Shown here: piece by piece, positions 17,237 through 24,192 of the stretch
How the letters are laid out: the number at the start of each line of letters is the position of its first letter
Numbering within the stretch: the first letter of the stretch is position 1
NCBI GenBank assembly: GCA_003513495.1
Contig: DOPM01000029.1
Span: 62,001-126,000 of the forward strand
Origin: Desulfosporosinus sp.
GTDB lineage: Bacteria > Bacillota > Desulfitobacteriia > Desulfitobacteriales > Desulfitobacteriaceae
Direction of reading: 5' to 3'
DNA: 64,000 bases
Translations under genes and position numbers: made by a program
The notes under the pieces: model-generated
Told to the model about the DNA's origin: nothing
The model's database searches: none
Seen by the model: only the letters and a program-made list of their open reading frames with translations

Positions 17237-18268
17237 TCATTTGTCTGAGATTGATGCTGCTTGAGAATGCCTATAATCAATATTCCACTGTGCATATTTC
17301 TCGTCACTACGATGATCTATTAAGTCATAGTTTTCTTTTAGAAATTCTCCAAATTTCACAGTAATTTTATTAGCACCCCAAATATTTAAGTGACTTGAAT
17401 TGTTCATATCGGATTTAAAATCAAACCCTATTTCATCCAACTTATCGTTATAATTAATAAAAGGAATATCATTATCTTCAGCAATCTCTGCTACTCTATT
17501 AAACATTTTAGCGGGCTCTTTTACCCAGTTTGTTGAACCACTCGTGCTGTTATAATCATAAGGGATGTTTATAAATATTAACTTGAAACCGATTTCCCGA
17601 GATAGATCAATGATTTTAGTGAGATATTCCTCCGTTTTTGGTGGAAGGTCTATTGTTCCTGTTGTAGAAACTTCACTAATAATATTTTTTCCATATTTAT
17701 CTGTTCCAGCATCAAATCCTTTAGCAAAATAGCTCTCAGAGGTGTCATAAAGAAAATCCCGAACGGTTAGTTCCTTCCAGCGGTCATGATACTTAATAAT
17801 TGGTATTAAATAACTCTCCCAATCACGTCGAGGTGTACAATTAATGACGGCATCAAGTTTATTTTTTGATAATCTCAAGTTATCAAGTGCATTTCTAACA
17901 TATCCTTCATCGCCGTATTCGTCTCTTAAACCTAAATAATATAGATCAACTACGACAATCGGCTTATTGTGATTCTTCAAAACTTCCTTTATCAAATAGT
18001 AAGTAACATCAATTGGCTGACCACCGGTTGCGTAATTAAAGCTTGTAATACCCTCTTGATGCCATAACACATTTGGATCAATCCCACCGTTCATATGACT
18101 TGAACCCATTAATACCACATCATAAGCATTTCCAGTATGTTTATATAGACCCTCGATAAGCTTACTTCGATGGCCTGTCTTAATAATAAATATTGAATTT
18201 AATGTAGAAACAACTATCAATAATAGAATTAGAAAAATGAATCCCTTAATAATTCCTTTTCTGAGCAC
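17237..18268 (-). CDS. SGNH-like exported hydrolase/acyltransferase partner
   Basis: A 343-residue protein with an N-terminal signal-anchor (residues 6-28) and an extracytoplasmic domain. VVLMGSSHMNGGIDP near residue 51 looks like an SGNH block I (GSSH in place of GDS), and NSSHLNIWGANK near residue 288 supplies a possible catalytic His. Such proteins often accompany AlgI-type acyltransferases and modify surface polysaccharides with acyl groups. Here the MBOAT gene ends 11 bp upstream, so the two form an operon. The substrate is unknown. The pair is A+T-rich and Lys/Asn/Ile-rich compared with its neighbours, which suggests acquisition by transfer. Confidence 0.75.
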   Translation of the reverse strand: MLRKGIIKGFIFLILLLIVVSTLNSIFIIKTGHRSKLIEGLYKHTGNAYDVVLMGSSHMNGGIDPNVLWHQEGITSFNYATGGQPIDVTYYLIKEVLKNHNKPIVVVDLYYLGLRDEYGDEGYVRNALDNLRLSKNKLDAVINCTPRRDWESYLIPIIKYHDRWKELTVRDFLYDTSESYFAKGFDAGTDKYGKNIISEVSTTGTIDLPPKTEEYLTKIIDLSREIGFKLIFINIPYDYNSTSGSTNWVKEPAKMFNRVAEIAEDNDIPFINYNDKLDEIGFDFKSDMNNSSHLNIWGANKITVKFGEFLKENYDLIDHRSDEKYAQWNIDYRHSQAASISDK

Positions 18269-18279
18269 AGAAAATCCTC

Positions 18280-19767
18280 CTAGAATTGGAAATAAATAAA
18301 TTGCTCAGGATCATATCCTGGCCCGTACATGCCAAATATAAGGATAATGGCGATAGCAGTTAAATATACAGACCATCTCACCACAATATTAAGCCTAGAC
18401 AATTCAGATCGCAGATTTCTGGTCAGTTGCAACATGTTAACACCTATAAGAATACCAATACTCAAAATAGAAAGAATCAAATCTTTGGAGGCTAAACCCA
18501 ATTTATAAATCGATCCATCAAAAAAGACCTCAGGATTAAAGTAAAATATATTTTGGATTATAATAAGAGCACTCGTAAAAGAACCCGCTCTAAAAAATAT
18601 CCAGGCAAAATTAACAAGAGCGAAGGTTACCAATACCTGATAAAGCTTATACGAAAAATGATGTGTATCAATTTTAAAAATTTTTATGATAGCTCCCCTG
18701 ATAGGCTTGAGTAGGTCACCGATTACTTGATAAATTCCGTGCAGCGCTCCCCAAATAATAAAATTGAACGTCGCACCGTGCCACAAACCTGATACTAGAA
18801 AGACAACTAAGATATTAAAATAATATCTTAGCCTACCACGCCTATTACCACCTAAAGGAATGTACAGATAATCCATAAACCATGCCCCTAATGTGATATG
18901 CCAGCGTCGCCAAAACTCTTTAATTGATTTTGAAAAATATGGACTCTTAAAGTTAAGGGATAACCTGAAACCCATAACCTCTGCTGCACCTCTGGCAATA
19001 TCCGAATAAGCAGAGAAATCGCAATAGATTTGAAAGGCAAAAAACACAGTCGCTAAAGCAATTTCAAATCCCCTATAGTCACTAGGGTTGTTGTAAACAG
19101 TATTAACTAAAATTGCTAATCGATCGGCAATGACCATCTTTTGTATTAGTCCCCAGCATATCAATAATAAACCATTTTTTACTCGTTCATAATTAAACGT
19201 GTGCTTCTCATCAAATTGATGCAGCAAATTCTTTGACTTTTCAATAGGACCAGCGACTAATTGAGGGAAAAATGAAACGAATAAAGCATATTTTCCTAAA
19301 TTCTTCTCAGCCTTTATATCCCGCCTAAAAACATCAATAGTATAGCTGAGAGCTTGAAAAGTATAAAAAGATATGCCAATTGGAAGTAAATAATCAAAAG
19401 ATGGCAGATAGATTGGATTATTAAAATAATTAAAAATCCTTTCAATACTACTACTAAAAAAATTAAAGTATTTGAACATAAATAGAATTGACAAGTTAAT
19501 CGTAAAGCTTAAAAACACCCACAACTTTTTTAGTTGCAAGGATTTTTTCCCATCGGATAATTTATTTGCTTTATCTATTAACAAACCACTAAGATATGTT
19601 ACTATTGTTGATATAGCCATAAGTATTGCATACTTTGGATTCCAACACATGTAAAAATAATAACTTGAAATTAAAAGCCAAACCCATCTGACCTTATGAC
19701 TTAGTGCATAATAAACAAAAGTTACAATTATAAAAAACAATAGGAATTCTATTGAATTAAATGACAA
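18280..19767 (-). CDS. MBOAT family (AlgI-like) membrane O-acyltransferase
   Basis: About 495 residues with many membrane segments. The signature region is complete: FWRRWHITLGAWFMDYLYIP, then GLWHGATFNFIIWGALHG with the presumed active-site His. Related proteins move acetyl groups across the membrane onto alginate, teichoic acid or other polymers. I chose the TTG at 19767 (then SFNSIEFLLFF) because GGGGGT lies 7 bp upstream and family members begin this way; an ATG 15 bp upstream has no ribosome site. It is paired with the SGNH protein downstream. No polymer-synthesis genes lie nearby, so the target is unknown. Confidence 0.88.
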   Translation of the reverse strand: MSFNSIEFLLFFIIVTFVYYALSHKVRWVWLLISSYYFYMCWNPKYAILMAISTIVTYLSGLLIDKANKLSDGKKSLQLKKLWVFLSFTINLSILFMFKYFNFFSSSIERIFNYFNNPIYLPSFDYLLPIGISFYTFQALSYTIDVFRRDIKAEKNLGKYALFVSFFPQLVAGPIEKSKNLLHQFDEKHTFNYERVKNGLLLICWGLIQKMVIADRLAILVNTVYNNPSDYRGFEIALATVFFAFQIYCDFSAYSDIARGAAEVMGFRLSLNFKSPYFSKSIKEFWRRWHITLGAWFMDYLYIPLGGNRRGRLRYYFNILVVFLVSGLWHGATFNFIIWGALHGIYQVIGDLLKPIRGAIIKIFKIDTHHFSYKLYQVLVTFALVNFAWIFFRAGSFTSALIIIQNIFYFNPEVFFDGSIYKLGLASKDLILSILSIGILIGVNMLQLTRNLRSELSRLNIVVRWSVYLTAIAIILIFGMYGPGYDPEQFIYFQF

Positions 19768-19956
19768 CCAAAGTACCCCCATTTACACTGATTAAATTCC
19801 TATAGTTTGAATCACAATCAATGTGAAGATTATACTTAGAACAAAGATGAATAATCATACTATTGATAGTATTGGGTAATTTAAAGAAAATAAAACACAG
19901 ATTGGATTTCATTTGTTCCTTAGCCACTTTTCAGAACACATCATGTCTAATTGCAT

Positions 19957-19989
19957 TAAAAAGGCCCTTCGCATTCAGCGAAGGCCCTT
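19957..19989 (-). terminator. Terminator after tRNA-Ser(CGA)
   Basis: On the minus strand AAGGGCCTTCGC pairs with GCGAAGGGCC and is followed by TTTTT. It ends the tRNA/tadA transcript. The remaining DNA up to the MBOAT gene (19783-19956) is A+T-rich and shows nothing recognisable. Confidence 0.85.
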
Positions 19990-20006
19990 AATCTTATTTT
20001 ATGTAA

Positions 20007-20097
20007 TGGCGGAGGAGGTGGGATTCGAACCCACGGACGGCTTGCACCGTCAAACGATTTCGAGTCGCTCTCGTTATGACCACTTCGATACTCCTCC
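20007..20097 (-). tRNA. tRNA-Ser(CGA)
   Basis: A 91-nt class II tRNA with acceptor GGAGGAG, anticodon CGA in the loop ACTCGAAAT, a long variable arm, GGTTCGAATCC and an encoded CCA. Confidence 0.96.
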
Positions 20098-20110
20098 ATA
20101 TATATAACAC

Positions 20111-20563
20111 CTAAAATCGGCGCAATCGTTTAAAAAACGCCTTTAAAATATCGGAACACTCTTCTTCTAATACTCCAGCTACAACGTCTACACGATGGTT
20201 CCATAGTTTATAGTCTAAGACATTCATCACTGAACCAGTAGCTCCACCCTTTAGATCTGCTGCTCCATAAACTAGCTGTTTTAAGCGAGACTGAACTATT
20301 GCTCCAGCACACATTGGACAAGGCTCTAATGTTACGTACAAGACGGCGTCTGTTAATCTCCAACTATTTAAAACTTCAGTTGCCCTTTGAATCACTAAAA
20401 TTTCCGCATGTGCTGTGGGATCATTTTTCTGTTCCTTTTCATTATGAGCTTCTGCAATTATTAATCCATTATGAACAACGACAGCCCCTATCGGAACTTC
20501 TCCTTGTTCAAAAGCCAATTGAGCTTGTTTAAGCGCCATAAGCATCCAATCTTGATGAAGCAT
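20111..20563 (-). CDS. tadA: tRNA-specific adenosine deaminase
   Basis: A 150-residue enzyme that converts A34 to inosine in tRNA-Arg(ACG). The zinc site is complete: His52-Ala-Glu54 and Pro-Cys82-Pro-Met-Cys85. The length is normal. It sits between tRNA-Ser(CGA) and tRNA-Arg(CCT), so it may be cotranscribed with tRNAs. The neighbouring tRNA-Arg genes carry CCT and TCG anticodons, and the ACG substrate is not in this window. Confidence 0.96.
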   Translation of the reverse strand: MLHQDWMLMALKQAQLAFEQGEVPIGAVVVHNGLIIAEAHNEKEQKNDPTAHAEILVIQRATEVLNSWRLTDAVLYVTLEPCPMCAGAIVQSRLKQLVYGAADLKGGATGSVMNVLDYKLWNHRVDVVAGVLEEECSDILKAFFKRLRRF

Positions 20564-20577
20564 AATTACCTCGTTTA

Positions 20578-20655
20578 TGGTGACCCCGGGAGGAGTCGAA
20601 CCTCCGCAAGACAGGGTTTAGGAAACCCCCGCTCTATCCACTGAGCTACGAGGCC
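20578..20655 (-). tRNA. tRNA-Arg(CCT)
   Basis: A 78-nt tRNA with acceptor GGCCTCG/CGGGGTC, anticodon loop TTCCTAA reading CCT, and an encoded CCA end. Confidence 0.95.
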
Positions 20656-20714
20656 ATAGTAGAACAAAAGCATTTAAAAGTCGTACATACTTCAAGCCTA
20701 GATCAACTAAGAGT

Positions 20715-20749
20715 AAAAGGTTCGATATACGATTCTCGAATATCGAACC
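20715..20749 (-). terminator. Hairpin after tRNA-Arg(TCG)
   Basis: GGTTCGATAT pairs perfectly with ATATCGAACC (20719-20749) around an 11-nt loop. On the minus strand it is followed by TTTTAC. It could terminate tRNA-Arg(TCG), although the T-run is short. Confidence 0.55.
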
Positions 20750-20764
20750 AAAAAGATGTAAAAT

Positions 20765-20841
20765 TGGTGCGCTCGGAGGGATTCGAACCCCCGACATTCA
20801 GATTCGAAGTCTGACGCTCTATCCAGCTGAACTACAAGCGC
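20765..20841 (-). tRNA. tRNA-Arg(TCG)
   Basis: A 77-nt tRNA with acceptor GCGCTTG, anticodon loop CTTCGAA reading TCG, T-loop GGTTCGAATCC and an encoded CCA. Confidence 0.96.
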
Positions 20842-20867
20842 AAAATAAACTGTTTAACACCCATTCA

Positions 20868-20914
20868 CTCGAACCTCGATTTTCGAACCTCGATTTTCGA
20901 ACATCGAACTTCGA
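20868..20914. repeat. Tandem short repeat of TCGAACCTCGATTT type
   Basis: About three imperfect tandem units (TCGAACCTCGATTTTCGAAC...) lie directly before the duplicated tRNA end. Similar TCGAAC/CTCGA strings occur at 55425-55457. Confidence 0.65.
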
Positions 20915-21064
20915 TAATGGCGGAGGGGGTGGGATTCGCTCCGTTCGCTTTCGCTCACTATCACGCCGGGGCGGGAAAACCCTCCCAAAGGTCGGCTTTT
21001 CTTAATCCGCCCGTTCGAATCTCACCCAATTATTTCTGTTTAATGGCGGAGGGGGTGGGATTCG
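20915..21064. repeat. Duplicated tRNA-Ser 3' end flanking a small inverted-repeat element
   Basis: The last 21 bp of tRNA-Ser(TGA), with 3 bp of flank, occur twice exactly, at 20915-20938 and 21041-21064. Between them, GGTGGGATTCG (20928-20938) is inverted at 21016-21026 (CGAATCTCACC, one mismatch), bounding a G+C-rich 99-bp segment. The layout resembles a tRNA-associated integration scar or a small hairpin element; no gene lies inside. Confidence 0.7.
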
Positions 21065-21133
21065 AACCCACGGACCCCTTGCGAAGTCACCGGTTTTCAA
21101 GACCGGGTCCATAAACCACTCGAACACCCCTCC
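21044..21133 (-). tRNA. tRNA-Ser(TGA)
   Basis: A 90-nt class II tRNA with acceptor GGAGGGG, anticodon TGA in TCTTGAAAA, a variable arm, GGTTCGAATCC and an encoded CCA. Confidence 0.96.
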
Positions 21134-21153
21134 AAGTAAAACAACCGAATAAA

Positions 21154-21182
21154 AGAATAACATATATGTTAAATAAAATCAA
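21154..21182 (-). promoter_or_regulatory. Probable promoter of the tRNA-Ser(TGA) cluster
   Basis: On the minus strand TTGATT and TATTCT are separated by 17 bp, about 20 bp before the tRNA. Confidence 0.5.
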
Positions 21183-21281
21183 GTATTTATAGTGATATTC
21201 ACAATATATTATTTTACATTTTATTAAATTTATATCCATTTTAGATATTTTTCGATTACCTAAACCCTTAAGATGTTCCAC

Positions 21282-22547
21282 TTATCCAATATATTCTACA
21301 CCCATATAAGGTTGAAGTGCTTTAGGAACACGTACCCTGCCGTCTTTTTCCTGATAATTCTCCATAATTGCGGCAACTGTGCGTCCAATTGCTAAACCGC
21401 TTCCATTTAAAGTATGAACAAACTCTGGCTTACCTTTAGGTCCTCTGCGAAAACGGATATTTGCGCGACGTGCTTGAAAATCCTCAAAATTACTGCATGA
21501 AGATATCTCTCTATATGTATTAAAGCTCGGAAGCCATACCTCTAGATCGTAAGTTTTGGCAGATGTAAAGCCTAGATCACCTGTCGATAACGCCATAACT
21601 CGATAGGGAAGTTCTAATTCTTGAAGAATACTTTCAGCATCCTTTGTCAGTAATTCAAGTTCCTCATAGGAATTCTCCGGAAGTGAGAACTTAACCAATT
21701 CTACTTTGTTAAACTGATGTTGACGAATAAGTCCTCGTGTGTCCCTCCCTGCTGAACCTGCTTCAGAACGAAAACATGAACTATATGCACAGTGACGTAT
21801 AGGCAATTTACTACCGTCCAATATTTCTTCACGATAGAGATTTGTTACTGGGACTTCTGCAGTAGGAATTAAAAAGTAGTCTGTTCCAACAACTTTAAAG
21901 GCATCATCTTCAAATTTAGGTAACTGACCTGTTCCTATCATAGAAGCTCGGTTGACCATATAGGGAGGAAGAATTTCCGTATATCCCTTAGCTGTGTGAC
22001 GATCAAGCATAAACGAAATAAGAGATCGTTCCAGCTTAGCGCCTAACCCTTTATAAAACGTAAAACGAGCGCCAGTTACTTTAGCAGCTCTGACAAAATC
22101 AAAAACATCCAACGTTTCCCCGACTTCATAATGGGCCTTCGGTTCAAAATCAAAAACACGAGGAATTCCCCAAGTACGAATTTGAACATTGGCGCTTTCG
22201 TCTAAACCTATTGGCACAGAAGTGTGAGGTATGTTAGGAATCTCATAGAGTACTTTCTCCATCTCTCGTACAATGTTCGCTGATGTATCTTCTAGGTCCT
22301 TAATGTTTTGACCAACTTCTCTCATTTCTAAAACGAGACTTTCGGCATCTTTACCACTTTTTTTTAGACGCCCAACTTCTTCAGAAACTAAGTTGCGCCG
22401 GGCTTTTAAAGTCTCAATTTCAAATAGTAGTTTACGCCTTTCTTCTTCTTGTTTTAAGAAATGGTCGAGACTAATTGAAACATGACGTTTTTCCAAAGCC
22501 TCCTTAACCACTTCAGGGTTAGTACGAACAAACTTGAGATCTAACAT
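21282..22547 (-). CDS. serS: Seryl-tRNA synthetase
   Basis: A 421-residue class II synthetase. It has the N-terminal coiled-coil arm that grips the tRNA-Ser variable arm (about residues 25-110), then the catalytic core. Motif 2 is FRSEAGSAGRDTRGLIRQHQF and motif 3 is NGSGLAIGRTVAAIMENYQ. The ATG at 22547 has AGGAGGG upstream; an earlier in-frame GTG is too close to that site. Three serine tRNAs of the conventional set lie within 7 kb. The 73-bp upstream gap is too short to hold a T-box. Confidence 0.97.
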   Translation of the reverse strand: MLDLKFVRTNPEVVKEALEKRHVSISLDHFLKQEEERRKLLFEIETLKARRNLVSEEVGRLKKSGKDAESLVLEMREVGQNIKDLEDTSANIVREMEKVLYEIPNIPHTSVPIGLDESANVQIRTWGIPRVFDFEPKAHYEVGETLDVFDFVRAAKVTGARFTFYKGLGAKLERSLISFMLDRHTAKGYTEILPPYMVNRASMIGTGQLPKFEDDAFKVVGTDYFLIPTAEVPVTNLYREEILDGSKLPIRHCAYSSCFRSEAGSAGRDTRGLIRQHQFNKVELVKFSLPENSYEELELLTKDAESILQELELPYRVMALSTGDLGFTSAKTYDLEVWLPSFNTYREISSCSNFEDFQARRANIRFRRGPKGKPEFVHTLNGSGLAIGRTVAAIMENYQEKDGRVRVPKALQPYMGVEYIG

Positions 22548-22620
22548 TCTAAACACCCTCCTATGCAGGCGATCGCCTTAGCTGCACTTATACTTCAGAA
22601 GTATAGAACAACACCTTATC

Positions 22621-23199
22621 TTAATGTTCATCAATCATATTCAAAAAATACTGATGAACTCTAAAATCCGGGGTAAGTTCCGGATGAAACGCACTTGCTA
22701 ATAAATTTCCTTGTCTCACAAATACAATTTTGCCATTATACTCTGCCAATATACCTACATTGGGCGCAACTTCCCTAAGGTAAGGCGCCCGAATAAAAAC
22801 AGCCCTTAGAGGATTATGACCTAAGGCAGGAACTAAAAGATCCGTTTCAAAACTTGCCACTTGCCTTCCGAATGCATTTCGTTCTACCACTGTATCCATA
22901 AGGTTTAAGCGATACTGTTCACTATCGACAATCGTTTTACTAAGTAGAATCATACCAGCACAAGTTCCAAAAATTGGCATATCTTTAGCGCCAAGCTCCT
23001 TAATCTTTTCACCCATCTCATCGATTCTCAGGAGTTTACCAATGGTGGTACTTTCTCCACCTGGAATAATAAGACCCTGTATTTCATCAAGATCACTTGT
23101 TTTACGCACTTCTACAACGTTGCAACCCAATTGTTCTAGAACCTGCCGGTGCTCGCGAAAAGCACCTTGCAGTGCCAATACGCCAACACGCTTTTTCAT
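22621..23199 (-). CDS. pdxT: Pyridoxal 5'-phosphate synthase glutaminase subunit
   Basis: A 192-residue class I amidotransferase that supplies ammonia to PdxS. The catalytic Cys80 is in PIFGTCAGM, and His and Glu are in SAFHPELTPD. PGGESTTIGKL is the PdxT hallmark. The ATG at 23199 lies just after the pdxS stop; a TTG nine bases upstream also fits but overlaps pdxS. With pdxS it forms the DXP-independent vitamin B6 pathway. Confidence 0.95.
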   Translation of the reverse strand: MKKRVGVLALQGAFREHRQVLEQLGCNVVEVRKTSDLDEIQGLIIPGGESTTIGKLLRIDEMGEKIKELGAKDMPIFGTCAGMILLSKTIVDSEQYRLNLMDTVVERNAFGRQVASFETDLLVPALGHNPLRAVFIRAPYLREVAPNVGILAEYNGKIVFVRQGNLLASAFHPELTPDFRVHQYFLNMIDEH

Positions 23200-23201
23200 T
23201 C

Positions 23202-24086
23202 TTACCAACCCCGTTCTTGCATACGTTGGGCTTCGGTCAGTGTTGAAATCTCTATACCGGACATAGGTTGTCCCAAATCTTTGGAAATCTCAGCAAGTAA
23301 TTTTGCATCATTATAATGAGTTGTTGCCATAACAATTGCTTTAGCTCGTGCTTTTGGATCACCTGATTTAAAAATTCCTGAACCTACAAAAATACCATCC
23401 ACTCCCAATTGCATCATTAACGCAGCATCGGCTGGAGTAGCTATACCACCTGCAGCGAAGTTAACGACAGGTAATTTACCATGTTCAGCAACATAAAGAA
23501 CTAAATCATAAGGAGCACCCATATCTTTAGCAGCTGACATAAGTTCTTCTTTCGGCATTAAGGTTAATGCGCGAATCTCACTCATTACAGTACGCATATG
23601 TCGGACTGCTTCAACAACATTTCCCGTTCCAGGTTCTCCTTTGGTTCTTATCATGGCTGCTCCTTCACCGATTCGGCGTAATGCTTCACCAAGATTACGA
23701 CATCCGCAAACAAAAGGCACTTTAAAATCATGCTTATTAATATGATAAGCGTCGTCCGCAGGGGTTAATACTTCAGATTCATCAATATAGTCAGCACCTA
23801 AGGCTTCTAAAATACGGGCTTCAACAAAATGACCGATACGTGCTTTTGCCATAACAGGAATAGATACTACAGCCATAATATTCTGAATAATTGTTGGATC
23901 CGCCATTCGAGCGACTCCACCTTCTGCACGTATATCCGATGGAACACGTTCTAATGCCATTACTGCACATGCTCCAGCCTCTTCCGCAATTATAGCCTGC
24001 TCAGGAGTTGTTACATCCATAATAACTCCACCTTTTAGCATCTCGGCAAGTCCTGTTTTTACTTTGAATGAGCCAATATCAGTCAT
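23202..24086 (-). CDS. pdxS: Pyridoxal 5'-phosphate synthase lyase subunit
   Basis: A 294-residue (beta/alpha)8 enzyme that builds PLP from ribose 5-phosphate, glyceraldehyde 3-phosphate and ammonia. The catalytic Lys81 in MAKARIGHF and the phosphate loop region AAGGIATPADAALMMQLG are present. A strong GGGGGG ribosome site precedes the ATG. It is followed directly by pdxT, the usual operon order. Confidence 0.97.
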   Translation of the reverse strand: MTDIGSFKVKTGLAEMLKGGVIMDVTTPEQAIIAEEAGACAVMALERVPSDIRAEGGVARMADPTIIQNIMAVVSIPVMAKARIGHFVEARILEALGADYIDESEVLTPADDAYHINKHDFKVPFVCGCRNLGEALRRIGEGAAMIRTKGEPGTGNVVEAVRHMRTVMSEIRALTLMPKEELMSAAKDMGAPYDLVLYVAEHGKLPVVNFAAGGIATPADAALMMQLGVDGIFVGSGIFKSGDPKARAKAIVMATTHYNDAKLLAEISKDLGQPMSGIEISTLTEAQRMQERGW

Positions 24087-24161
24087 TTAATAGTCCCCCT
24101 ATAATTTCTTAGTTAAATCTAATGTGTAAAAACTCTATATTTACAAATTCAGATTCAAAAT

Positions 24162-24190
24162 ATGGTAACATCTTGCGCGAATTTTGTCAA
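24162..24190 (-). promoter_or_regulatory. Probable promoter of pdxS-pdxT
   Basis: On the minus strand a perfect TTGACA and a weaker TACCAT are separated by 17 bp. The -35 element begins just after the gyrA stop. Confidence 0.5.
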
Positions 24191-24192
24191 TT

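Noticed and set aside
22548..22620. T-box riboswitch upstream of serS
   Set aside because: The gap to pdxT is only 73 bp and lacks the T-box sequence and specifier loop.
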